Below are positions 20,766 through 31,347 of a stretch of DNA of 64,000 nucleotides, piece by piece. The stretch covers positions 35,220,501-35,284,500 of the forward strand of contig NC_084927.1 in the NCBI RefSeq assembly GCF_958298935.1, given 5' to 3'. Numbering within the stretch: the first letter of the stretch is position 1; each line of letters starts with the position of its first letter. The notes below the pieces were generated by a model. That model searched no databases. It was not told where the DNA came from and saw only the letters and a program-made list of their open reading frames with translations. Both the position numbers and the translations under genes were made by a program. Origin of the DNA: Phragmites australis (taxonomy: Eukaryota; Streptophyta; Magnoliopsida; Poales; Poaceae).

Positions 20766-22567
20766 TCAACTCCTTTCAGGACACCAGTCTGTCTTCAGCT
20801 GCTCAGTTTGTTCCTTGATGTCTAAATATTCATACCCACAGCATTAGCCCATCAATCTTAAGTGTGTGAAATATTAGGATCATATATCACCTGATGGTTC
20901 CTTAGAACTCTGATGCTCACTATTTGCAGAATTTGGCTGATCTCTGGCGCCTGAAGAAATTCCCCACTTAATGATCGTTTTCAATATAAAATGTGCAATG
21001 AAGAGTATAAAATTACATTGTACCTGATGCTATCTTGGTCTCGTCTATTACTGTTGTATCAGCATGCTGAGTTTGGCCTGCCAGGAGAAAGAGCATTGAA
21101 ACTAGATGCATTATGCAACTATATTTCAAGCACATAATTCTAAATCTTACCGGAAGATTCCCTAACCGCATCCGTTACTTGAACATTACGCAGTTTCCTT
21201 TCCCCTGTAACAACCGAAAAAAGGGAAGCAAATCATGCTACATTAGTTGAGCTCTCTTGTAACCCAGAGGTAATATTTGTTTCAATTTAAATAGGGTATC
21301 ATATAAGCTAGAATTGACCTGGAGAACCCTTGACTACTACATCCACAAGAGCAGTGTTCGGTTTTTCAGCTTTCACTACAAAAAGGACAAAGTTTAGAGC
21401 ATTAACTATTAAAGTATTAAGTTAAGATTTAAGAGATTGAAACATCAGATGGGAAATAAAATTTCCTGGCACCCATGTATGACAGGATTGACAAGTTTCT
21501 AAATTCGTCTGGGAAACAATTTTAGGTTTCAAGTTAATGTAGTTGCTGATCTGAAACTAAGCAGGACATCTAATACAGCAAAGCATACCTGATGACTCCT
21601 TGGTTCCATTTGAAGATTCAGAATCTTTCTGAAACTCATTGACAGACTTCTCTCCGACAAGGTCATTTTGATTAGCCATTTGCTTGCATGACACCAATAC
21701 AGGTCGAATGGGTTTAAATGGCACTGCAGCAACTGATGGTGGTTGGATCACAAATTCAGTATCCTGCTTGGCCAAAGTCCTAGTTTCAGCATTGCTGGGT
21801 GAAACTGACACAGGTACTGCTGCAATAACACCAGAACCCATGTAAGTCCTCGGAGCGAGAGGGACGGTGTGCTTAGCAATAGTTTTCTCAACAGGTCTCC
21901 TCATCTGCAGAGGCTTTGCAAGTGTAACATCCTCCAAATGGATTGGCACAGTAGGAGCTGTTTGCATGTGGATGGCAGATGCTCGCTTTCGAACTTGACT
22001 CAATCGAAGCATGGGGAGCTCTGGCGCAAGGTCATCCTTCGGTGTTATTGGACGGAGATCATTTTCATCTGGAACCCAACCTCTGAGCACCTGATTGTCC
22101 TTCACTTTTACCGTAATGAGGGAAACACCAGGAAATTTCTTGGTCATCTTGCCAACAAAGTGCTTGCCAAGAATGTCATCCTTGCCTGAATTACCTAGCA
22201 GAGGAGCACTACTATAATAGGAGACTTGGTTGTCAGAATTATTAACCAGATTAGTAGAATATCTATGTCGTCCGGACCGATTACCTTGGGCTTGCTGTGC
22301 AGGCAACACCTGAAACGTGCACATTTTAGGGTCAACACTGTCACATGATGTATGGCTGACCTGCACCCCATCCTGACGAATATTTGAGCCACCTTGTGTG
22401 CTGTGAAGAGGCGGGACACTTTGAATCGGTTGTGCCCTCTGTGGTAGTTCATATGTAGTGTTCTCGTATTTCCTTGGGCGACCACGCTTGCGCTTTGCAC
22501 CAGAAGTTGATGACTGCTCCATGGACAGGGCTTCGTTAGGTACATCTCTATTCCCTTCTGATGCCAT
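20766..22567 (-). CDS. AT-hook motif-containing protein
   Basis: Exons, in transcript order: 22567-21589, 21375-21319, 21204-21151, 21077-21024, 20950-20891, 20821-20766. All introns are GT-AG and phase 1, giving 419 residues. A single AT-hook (KRKRGRPRKYE, core GRP at 29-31) lies near the N-terminus and would bind AT-rich minor grooves in the nucleus. Residues about 128-185 form a compact conserved block (DDILGKHFVGKMTKKFPG ... NQVLRGWVPDENDLRPI). I know it from plant AT-hook proteins of the At5g54930 type, but no function is assigned. The PPC/DUF296 domain of AHL proteins is absent. The small phase-1 3' exons are low-complexity acidic/Ser-rich. The 5' leader is spliced, with the transcript start likely near 23150. 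Confidence 0.75.
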
Positions 22568-23300
22568 CTTTACTAGTTTTGTTCAACCTTTTGCAAGCTG
22601 AATCTGAGAACCATAAGAATACTGTATTGAAGTCAGTTTGGCGTCAATCAGCATTTGTTTTTCTCCTCTAAACACAGGAAGTGAAGCAGAGCAATGAGTA
22701 CCCCTAAGAATGAAAAGCATGACAAGACATGGTGATAAAGCACAAGAAGACACATGGTGCATCAGTTGCAAATTATAAACCTACTTTTTCTGTACAATAT
22801 TTGCCAATATAATGGATTCTAAAGAAGGCAGTTATCTGTAGCACAATTTTCAAATGCTCGGCTTGATCAGAGTATGCATCTGAGAAAGAAAGTTTTGGAG
22901 ACCGCTCACACCAAAGAAAAGATACTGCAGAACAGACGATCAATCCATCCAAGCGAGCTAGGGCTTCCTTACCTAGGAAAGAAGAAATCGGAACCAGTCC
23001 GGATGGATACCCAGTCCACGCCAATCCAGGGGAGATCAGGGCGACGATCGACGAGGGAAGAGGGCATGAATCGTGGTTGCGGTGGATCCGGATCGAGGGC
23101 GGAGAGAGAGAGGCCACGAGAAATTGGGGAACTGTGGTACGGCTGCTCGAGGACAATTCGGGCCTTCAGGGTTCCATCCGAATATATATAAAAGCTATAG
23201 AGAGAAAATTATATTTACGCATCGTAACTATCCATTAGATCTGAGGGCAGCGATTAAAAGTTAGGCACACTTTGATATAACTCTAGCTCTAATTATTTCT
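22568..23300. other. 5' leader and promoter of the AT-hook gene
   Basis: On the minus strand a TATATAT box at about 23182-23191 precedes a GC-richer leader exon (about 23150-22960). This is followed by an intron-like T-rich stretch before the ATG at 22567. The plus-strand ORFs here (22874-23191, 23073-23264) are the antisense of this leader. Confidence 0.4.
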
Positions 23301-23465
23301 AGTTTGAGAAAATTTTGAAACTGAAGTTATGAATAGATTAAAAGTCTTTAATTAAGTATATTATTGTTATTTTAAATTAAAAATAGATATTTAAATCACT
23401 TTATTTTACCTATAAACTCTAAATTATATATAGGTCTTAAAGCTGTAGTTCTACTTAAATAAGAT
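23260..23465. mobile_element. MITE fragment related to 47275-47440
   Basis: Shares the block order 'ttattttaaa(t/c)taaaaa(t/c)agatatttaaat...ttattttac...ctgtagttct' with 47275-47440. The 'agctcta...tgtagttct' ends recall grass MITEs. Non-coding. Boundaries are approximate. Confidence 0.4.
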
Positions 23466-24507
23466 TTTTTTTCTCCCCTTAATTTTTTATTAATGTACTC
23501 CATCAAATTTTGATCAGGTCCCTTAAATTCACTATAATGTACTCCTTGTTCAGAAATAATAAGTTTAGTCTTTTGGGCTCGGCTTTACATGTTAAATTTT
23601 GATTAAGTTTTTCTAAAAATATATCATTTATAGCTACGAAACCTATAAGTGTGAAATCATTTTAAATTTATTGTATAATTTTTAGACAATTGCTATTTAT
23701 CTATCGACAAATTTAGCAAGGCAAAATCTGTTAATTTCCTCACTTCATGATTGGTGAATAGATTCGTATTGGACTCTCCAAGCTCCATAAACTCTGAAAC
23801 CTATATGAACTCTGATGATGTTAGGGTTTCGAGAGGCGGCAGTGGCGCTACTCGCCACTGGAGTCAGGCAGGGAGGCGGTGGCGGCGGGGGAGCGTGCGG
23901 AGGAGGGCAGGGAGGTGGTGCCGGAAAGAAAGATTAATGGAGGAGGAAGAGGGGTGGCGAAGAAGGGAGGGGCGGGTCGCGCCAACGTTAGAGACGATGA
24001 CAGCGAGGTGGGGGCTGTGGCACATGCGGCGGATGGTGTCGGAGTCGGGAGAGAGGCGACGAGATCTTATATGAAAGCCAGGCTGATCTATGATGTCCAA
24101 TTTACATCTCAGAGATCAAAATTTAATAGATATTTATCCTCAACATTAGTTACCAGAGAATAGAGCATTCAGAATTTTTATATACTAGGTGTTCTTATAA
24201 TTTAATTTAATATTAATTAAATTACATAAAATTTAACTATTTTTGAACGGATCGAGTACTTAGCACATTTGGTCTCATCTGTTCGTAGTTGTAGTCTATC
24301 TTACTTTCTTGATTCTACCAAATTCACACGTGTTATTAAAAGTAAATCATTATCCCTGTATTAATGAGAACGTACTGTTTGAAGTCAAATGTTCCTAAGT
24401 TCGATCCCATACCTTATAAAAGTGGCATGGGTGTATTTGTCATACAAAACACTTCTATAATTTTGTAATTTTATTTGGTTTTAAGAAAATAAATTTGTAA
24501 AGACTAA

Positions 24508-24625
24508 GCAAACCGAGTGTAGTTCGGTTGGTTACATCTTCCAGTGCACCGCACGCAGGGTGCGGCCTTTTGCGGCACGTCCCATACCGTCACAGTAGCA
24601 CCGTGGACCGCTACTTAAAAAAAAT
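24508..24625 (+). mobile_element. tRNA-like SINE fragment
   Basis: Begins GAGTGTAGTTCGGTTGGTTA, which closely resembles the 5' half of a tRNA (A box) used by grass SINEs, and ends in a run of eight A at about 24618. No good B box and no target duplication could be found. It may be a truncated or decayed copy. Confidence 0.3.
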
Positions 24626-24856
24626 GTATGTTGGAAAATCAAGGTTAAATCCGAAAAACTAAGTGTCTTTCTAGCTCTATTTTAGAGGGAATCCTTGGGT
24701 TGGCCAAAAATTTGACAAGAGGAAGTACAACCATTTGGGCCTCTGAGCTCTTGATTCTACCCCACTGTCATAGACACGTGAACTTCTGATCTATCTATAC
24801 AATTAGTCTATTAGTACTAGCTTAAGGTGGAGTGGGAGGAGGTGATATATTTTTTT

Positions 24857-25366
24857 ATGGTGTTTGGTTTAGAGATAACAGATGATGAGATTATTTCTTA
24901 TAGGGAATATTATCTCAATATGTTGTATAAAGCTATCTCTCTAAATCGGTGGGACGAAGTCATTCATATTTACTAATAATATTTATTAATAAAATGATTA
25001 GTGATATTAGTATATTTGTATTACTTATTATGAGATTATAATTTATAAGGGTTAATGTGCTAATTAGTGATAATTAATAAGCTAATTAGAGTATGATTGT
25101 GATTAATTAGCATATTTTATTGTTAATTAGTAATTACTACGGTAAGAGTAACATTAATACGTGTTAGTACACGTTGATTAGTGTATTATTAATGATTATT
25201 ATTTAAATTAAAAGATATAATTAATTGATGATTCTTGTCCTCATCCGTCCTCATCCTCTAATAAAAAAGGCCTACCCCATATATTCAATAAAAAAAAGAG
25301 AATTATCTTATTCCTAAAGACGGGGACGATCCTATCTTATCTTAGGTTGCCTTCCAACCAAACAAG
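24857..25366. mobile_element. MITE-like element with TGTTTGGTT / AACCAAACA ends
   Basis: The terminal inverted words TGTTTGGTT (about 24861) and AACCAAACA (about 25356) bound a very AT-rich, non-coding interior rich in TTAAT words. This is the usual look of grass MITEs, but the inverted repeat is short and no target duplication is certain. Confidence 0.25.
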
Positions 25367-26414
25367 TAATTCAAGATGGTGATAGAATGTGACGGTCCAT
25401 TCAGTCATCCCATATTTAAAAGCCTCTAGCAAAAGGAAGACAAATACTACAGGTGTGTTTGAATAGAAGGTGAAGTTGAATGGGATAGGGTGAACTATAT
25501 TTTTTATGGAATAATCTAATTTTATGTTTGATTAGGATAGATAGGTGAGTCAGTTTTTTTAAGTAGAATGAGAATGATAGGATAAGAGTATGTTTTTTAA
25601 GAATTTTAATTAAATATTAGCTCAATCTTTTTTATCAAACTAATCAAAATATGTTGCTAGTTTACTCATAAAAATATTTAAAATTTATAGATCACTTTAC
25701 ACTTCTAAATAAAATTATCAACTAAATAAAATAGTATAACGCACACGTACGTACGAGACTGGATGGTTCTATCCGGCCAAATCGGCCGGATCGCTCCGTC
25801 CCAGACATTAATGGAATATTCCTCCGGTGGCCATCCCGTTCAGACTTCACCGCTCAACCAAACACCGAAGAAAATCAATCCGCTATCTCCCATCCGTTAT
25901 CGTGCCTCCATCCAAACACCTCCTAATTAATAATAACATATCTTAATCTTGTTCCGCCACACTCACAATTTTTTTCTACTTAACTCCTCATCGGTTTTCC
26001 TTTATGCTCTCAGTGTTTAGTCATCTCTCTCGAGCGGGTTGTACTGATACGCTATATGGGACAGGGGGACAGAGGTAGTTGCAAAGGCTCGACATATGCT
26101 ACATTAAACTTTATCAAAGCGCAGTCCAAGTCTAACAACTATGATTTTGATCATGCTATATAAATATTTTCACATTCATAGTTAAGCATGCGTATTTAGT
26201 TAGTTACTTCCTTCGATTAAAAATACTTATCTTTTAAATATGGTATAATATCTGATATGTAATTTTGATCACTATTATTTATAAGCAGAGAGATTAATAA
26301 AGAAACCATGTCCAAATTTATCATGTGCATAAAAAATTCTTGCTCTCCCATCTACTAGTTCTAGTGGAATTTGTGGGGTTAGTGCCTTTCAGTCCCCCTC
26401 GCCCGGGGCGCCGC

Positions 26415-26900
26415 CATTCGCCTGATCCACGCTACTCGGAGGCGCAGTCGTGGCCGATCTGGTTGCCGACGTTGAACGACGCGACCTCACTCCTCAGGTA
26501 GCAGCGGAAGGGCCGCAGCTCCGGATCGACGCCGCCGCACCCGCGTCCTCCACAGCGGCCTTCGCCATCAAAGAACACAATGCCACCCTCCCACGTGGCA
26601 CGGAAACCGCTGCCTCCGCCTCTTCCCTCCAACGCAGTCGGCCGTCGCCCTCCCCCGTGCCGCACAGCTTCTTCGGCAACTTCGGCTGAACTTCGTCCGT
26701 TCACTGCTGCTGCTGCTGCTGCTGCTACCCCTCTCCCTCAGCTCTGGCTGAAACTCGAACATGCCATTGCCGAAGCAACGCGATAGCGCAGCGCTGCCAC
26801 CTCCCTTCTTCTTACCAAGGCGAAGAAACATTGGGTAATGGCGCTGCACTTGCGAAACAGGCAGCTGAGAAAGTTGATTTCTGATGGTGAGTTCCAATAC
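26415..26900 (-). other. unrecognised GC-rich open region
   Basis: Overlapping minus-strand frames (26432-26704, 26568-26897) encode a Gly/Arg/Ser-rich stretch, including a serine run from a (TGC)n trinucleotide repeat at 26705-26727. The frame ending at 26432 has a cysteine-containing end (CGGRGCGGVDPELRPFRCYL). I do not recognise the family. There is no start context or splice evidence, so it may be a gene fragment or unrelated GC-rich DNA. Confidence 0.2.
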
Positions 26901-27101
26901 CCTTGCTCAAACACCTAAACCCAAGTTTCTGGATGCTCAAATATTTCAGTATTATTATGTGTTTGGAAGAATATTTCCTCCTCTGATAAGGCACACAGCA
27001 AAAGCCAAATTACCAAATGCTAGAACAAACCAACAAACTGGACTCTATTCAACTGCAGCTCCATGTGGAGAAGTGGACCACTGAACAATACGACACCGAG
27101 T

Positions 27102-29543
27102 TTACTTGAAGTACAGTTCAAGCAGCTTCTTCAGGGTGTCAAACACACTTGTGAACGGGTCCAGCGCCACCGATGCCTTCAGCTTTAGGTCTGGGAACTG
27201 ATTAGTCAGGGCCTCGTTCATCCCGGGCATCGACATCATCAGCGCAAGCTGGTCGGAGGGCATCGCCTCGCAGTCCTGTGGGGTGTCCTTGATCTTGGTT
27301 GGGTCATAGCCGAAGTTGGCAAGATAGGACTTGTACTTCTCGATGAATTCTGGCCCGGGGTTAGGTGTTCTTGAGTATATCTGGTTCAGTAACCGAAAGA
27401 TGAGTTAGTGTCTATGATGTTTCGGATTACAATTTATACATGGATGCTCTTACCATTACAAAGGTACGCTCTTCATACTTGCTTAATGTTTTTATTTGAC
27501 AGTTCATACTTGTTCAATGTTCAGTTATTGATACGAGATAAAACTTATCTTATTTCAGTTGACAATATAATCAGTTGATTGTACTCCTTTTGCAGAATTA
27601 ACCAGTGAAGTGCAGGATAAAGAGCATTCTTGGCAGCATTTCAGAATCAGTTCCTCACCTGAATAAAGCTTGTGTCCTTAGCTCCAGATACAACTGCATA
27701 ATTGTCATAATCAGTTGCAAGGACATCGTAGGGTTCCTTGGGTATGAACGGCAGTGTTGGGAACCGGAGATAGCATTTCCCCCGTATCATCTCCTGCCTC
27801 TCAAGATCTGTCTCGGCATTTGACATGTCCTCTTCGGTCAGACATTGCACCCTTCCCCGAATACCGGTGATGTATCCATCAGGTCCACCGTGTACACAGA
27901 ATGTATCCACCTGGATTGAGCGTGTCTTCTCATCAAATGAATAGACTCCCTGCAGAGCCAGCAAACTTGTGTAACAATCCACTTACAGAACATATGATGC
28001 AGAGGGCATGGAAACATCATGCCTATGATAACAACATTCCCGAATCAGTTTGGTATTAAGTTGTCAAATATCAGTATGTCATAGCTGAGGAGGATATATT
28101 ACTGGAGCATCATGCAGACAAGCACCAAAGTGACTCCTTAGTGCCATTCTGTTTGAGGTTTCGCATTACAATAAATCCATACCTGAGTACAATGACAGTC
28201 TTCCTGTCCCTGACCAGCAAATCCACGTTTCAGTGAGGCTACCTCAAACCATCTACCAGAGTAGCGAACTGGATCAAAGTTTTTGGCAGTCATACCCTTC
28301 ATCATCATCCCTACACTGCCGTCATCTGAAGGGTTGTCAAATTTCAGAGGAACTGAAGCACTGTTGATGGCTGCCACTGCTGCGATCTGGCACAAGCCCG
28401 GCTGGGCAAAGGTTTCTGCAGGAATAGCCTGGTCAACAAGAAAAGTTCATCGATATCGTGGCACACTGTTTTAACTGGTAATCTCACTCCCATTGTTTCC
28501 TTCTGTATACTGAAATTAACCATTTTTTGCTAACTTGAATGAATCATGTGGCAATGCTGGAGCATCTTTGCTCTTTCCTTCCATTTTTTTAAGGAACAAA
28601 ATTGATCTTTATGTGGTTTCCAAGCTTTTGCTCTTTTGTGATATGTACGTGCATATACTAAGAAGCCATAATACAAAAAATTCTTTTTGTGATCTCTAAG
28701 CTATGTGTTTCTATCTAATATGGTACAAGTGGATGAGTGGATCTAATGAGATGCTGGAACATATAGATAGGTACCTGACTAGGTGGAGAGATGAACACAA
28801 GCGAAGCAGCAAGGCAGGAGATTAACTGCTTGGATACTACTCCATGTTTGTTCAATGGCGCTTTCTCTTTCAGAGAGCATCTGATGATTTTCTGTCTGGC
28901 GGTGCTACATTTTCTCCTGTCAAGCCGAAACCAAAGAGACTCAGAGTGGAAAGGCATGCAGAAAACCAGTAAGTTTTACTGCAAATTTACATCCTCTTTC
29001 TAGTAATCTTACTGAGGTCCTAGAAATGACAATGATAGTCGATGTGATGGTTTCAAATCTAATTGCTATATTGTAATTTGAAGTTGGATTTTTTTGCAAT
29101 AAAAAACTTCCAGACATGCTTTAGATTCTAATGACATCTATCCTTGCCTTTCCCCTCCCCATTCTGAACAATTTTTTTGGAGGAAAAACTGGCAGGTGCT
29201 CTGCCTTCTCATTTAAGAAAGGAGAATGTAATTCACAAGGAACAACAAAGAAAAACACAAACTAACTAAAGGCTACTGGAAAAAGCCAAAGCTTCTCATC
29301 TAGTTTGCTATAGGTACTCCCGCCGCGAGATGCAACGTTCTGAACAAATTTTTTGTATCGTTCTACAATCTTAGATCTACCTCCAATAGTATTCACAACA
29401 ACAACCAGACCCAGCCGCAGCAGGGCAGGCTACAAGTTTCACCAAAGACAATCATAACTAGTACTTGCTGGTCAGTACCTGGAACCGGAAGAGCAAGCTG
29501 GGTGTGACGACGCAAGAGAGGAGCCCAACAGCATGAGAACCAT
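27102..29543 (-). CDS. LCNP: chloroplastic (thylakoid-lumen) lipocalin
   Basis: Exons, in transcript order: 29543-29479, 28916-28775, 28428-28183, 27949-27659, 27380-27102. All are GT-AG and in phase, giving 340 residues. The N-terminus is a bipartite targeting sequence: a Ser/Arg-rich transit part, then a hydrophobic lumen signal (QLISCLAASLVFI) ending near 'SQA'. The lipocalin core starts with FDPVRYSGRWFEVAS (GxW motif at about 127-129), carries paired cysteines (DCHCTQ; VHGGPDGY region; GKCYLRF) and ends in a helical tail. This family (CHL/LCNP) is lumenal, stress-induced and protects against lipid peroxidation. In Arabidopsis it is needed for sustained photoprotective quenching qH. The exon 2 acceptor was chosen as the in-phase one; an alternative 'ctgag' acceptor is out of phase with exon 1. 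Confidence 0.9.
29171..29330. mobile_element. non-LTR retroelement-like 3' fragment in the first lipocalin intron
   Basis: T-run, then 'ggcaggtgctctgccttctcatttaagaa'. This is a phrase I associate with the antisense 3' ends of grass non-LTR elements. It lies in the intron between lipocalin exons 1 and 2 (29478-28917). No coding domain is present. Confidence 0.3.
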
Positions 29544-29920
29544 GGCTCTCCGCCTCAAAGTTTCAGGCCAACGAGATTACTTTCTTATTAGATTTCCCAG
29601 TGTTAGATTAGGCAGGAGAATTTCGCTGTCCATGGTGTGTCATGGCAGCTCGGGAGGGAAGTGGGGCCGCTCTACTGCAGGTCGTTGAATCTAGGAGGGG
29701 CTGAGGGGCATCCAGCGCCATCCAATGGGAGGTCCCCACGTGTGCCATATCTAGGAAGGCCCAACCCCAAGTCCTTGACAGTTTTTTTTTGAAGGACTCT
29801 AGTGGGAGAATCCCCTACTGTAAGGTGTTTAATTTGTTAAAGAACAAAAATCGTTTCAAACTGTACAAGTTTAAAAGGATAGGCAAGCTCAGTAAAAATA
29901 GAAGATAGAGGATGAACTAT

Positions 29921-30142
29921 GAGAAATTTCAGAATTTGACATCCAATTCGCGTATCTCGCTGAAATTAACATCCAATTCGCGTACCTTTCAAAATATAAC
30001 ACCAAGACATGCGAATTTCTTCGAAATGTGACATCCGCGCCAAAAAAATTCGCATGCTCGGTGTTATATTTTAAAAGGCACGCGAATTGGGTGTTAATTT
30101 CAGAGAGGCACGCGAATTGGATGTCGAATTCTGAAATTTCTC
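29921..30142. mobile_element. 222-bp foldback MITE, Mutator-like, with 10-bp target duplication
   Basis: Nearly the whole element is an inverted repeat. The left arm starts GAGAAATTTCAGAATTTGAC, and the right arm ends with its inverse (…GAATTCTGAAATTTCTC). The internal 'ACATCCAATTCGCG' words recur inverted as CGCGAATTGGATGT. A perfect 10-bp duplication GATGAACTAT flanks it (29911-29920 and 30143-30152). Target duplications of 9-11 bp with long terminal inverted repeats point to the Mutator superfamily. No coding capacity. Confidence 0.8.
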
Positions 30143-30650
30143 GATGAACTATACAAAGGCGCTAATCCATAGAGAAAGGATTGAGTGTAAGTTGCCCTTT
30201 CATTTATGAAAGGAAGGGTTGGCTCGTCGAAAGATTTTCGTGTTTCTTTGTTTCTAGATCTCCTAGGCGGCAATAGCAAAGACCTCCATGAAGAATGGAT
30301 TCTGAAAAGCTTTTGCTGCCTCCTCCATTATTGCGAAGAACCCTGCTGTCCGATTCCAAGAGATACCTCGCCGATCAGCATCTGGAGCTGAAAGCACGTT
30401 CAAAGAACAGATGGAAAGTAGTCTTGACATCTTTGTTCTTTATTGGTCCTACTGGGCCAAGCACAGTAAAAAGGCTTGGTTCTTCTTTCCTGCTTGAACC
30501 AACGTTTACCCAACAAATATCTTCTTACAGACTCCAGAGTTGATCAGAACATTGTTGCCAACTGATCGGGGTGCCAACTGGTCGCAGGACCGTTCGCTAC
30601 AATCAGCCTGGTTGATCAGAACATTGTTGCCAATGGGCTTTATCAGTTAC

Positions 30651-30818
30651 CAGCGGCGAAGCTAGCGCTAAAATGATGGTGACGCACTGTTAAATAGTAC
30701 ATCAAACAACATACATATTTTTTAAGTAACATACTTTAAATATGAGTCAGTTAATAGTATTTTTTTTCTTCTATGGTGGTGCATGTGCACCATACTAGCA
30801 CAAGTAGTTTCGCCCCCG
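30651..30818. mobile_element. 168-bp hAT-type MITE with 8-bp target duplication
   Basis: The left end CAGCGGCGAAGCTAG and the inverse of the right end CGGGGGCGAAACTAC match at 11 of 15 positions. A perfect TCAGTTAC is duplicated at 30643-30650 and 30819-30826. An 8-bp duplication with CAGxGGCG-type ends indicates the hAT superfamily. Non-coding. Confidence 0.7.
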
Positions 30819-30947
30819 TCAGTTACGAGGACTGAACAAGGTTAATGACTAATGGGCTTCCCTCAGGACGGTGCTAATTAGCGCGCGCACGAGCCAACAG
30901 CTTTGGGGCGGCAGCAGGAACCGTGATCAGGGCTGAGAAATTTTTTT

Positions 30948-31190
30948 GAGAAGTTAACGAGAAAAATTTTAGCTCAAAAATTTTAAGAAAATTTACTGAG
31001 AAAAAATTTAGCTCAAAACTTTTGAGAAAAAATTACCCCTGAGAATAAAAAAAGGTAAAAATCAACCAGAAAAAAAGTTAGCTCAGAAAATTTGAGAAAA
31101 ATTACTAAGAAAAAGTTTGACTCAAAAAATTTTAAGAAAAAATTAACGAAAAAAATTTTAAATTAAAAATTTTGAGAAAGAAAAAAACGG
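30948..31190. repeat. AT-rich minisatellite, about five degenerate ~42-bp units
   Basis: The repeating pattern is roughly 'gagaaaaattttagctcaaaaattttgagaa' with 'gctcaaaa' or 'actcaaaa' cores at about 30971, 31010, 31079 and 31121. Units vary in length. It ends about 155 bp before the AP5Z1 start codon, so it lies in that gene's promoter. Confidence 0.6.
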
Positions 31191-31347
31191 TTTAATATAT
31201 CAGAATATAAAGTTGTTTAATTGGGCCTTGCTTATTATGCCTTTTTACTGGGCTTTTGAAAAGGCTGGGACGGGTCGAAACCCAAGCTTTTCCCTTCCAT
31301 CTGTAACCCACTTGTCAGCGCGAAGACGCAACACAACGGCGACGGGC

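Larger units (their letters stand above)
23466..26414. other. repeat-rich intergenic DNA
   Basis: AT-rich sequence with no supported gene. The GC-rich block at 23820-24080 gives overlapping ORFs on both strands but no recognisable protein. Subregions that look repeat-derived (24508-24625, 24857-25366) are listed separately. The segment at 25740-25930 contains a short GGCCGGAT palindrome near 25790. Confidence 0.4.
29544..31347. other. divergent intergenic region between lipocalin and AP5Z1 genes
   Basis: Contains the lipocalin promoter, a poly(T)-headed non-LTR-like fragment (about 29777-29910 resuming at 30153) interrupted by a MULE MITE, a hAT MITE, and an AT-rich minisatellite just upstream of the AP5Z1 start. 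ORFs at 30206-30543 have no recognisable domain. Confidence 0.45.

Noticed and set aside
23751..24163. Overlapping 78-107-codon ORFs in a GC-rich block
   Set aside because: No start context, splice partner or recognisable motif. Frames on both strands are open because of composition.
24389..24410. GTTCGATCC word resembling a tRNA or SINE B box
   Set aside because: No A box at the right distance upstream. The A-box-like sequence lies downstream at 24508, so this does not form a tRNA gene or ordered SINE promoter.
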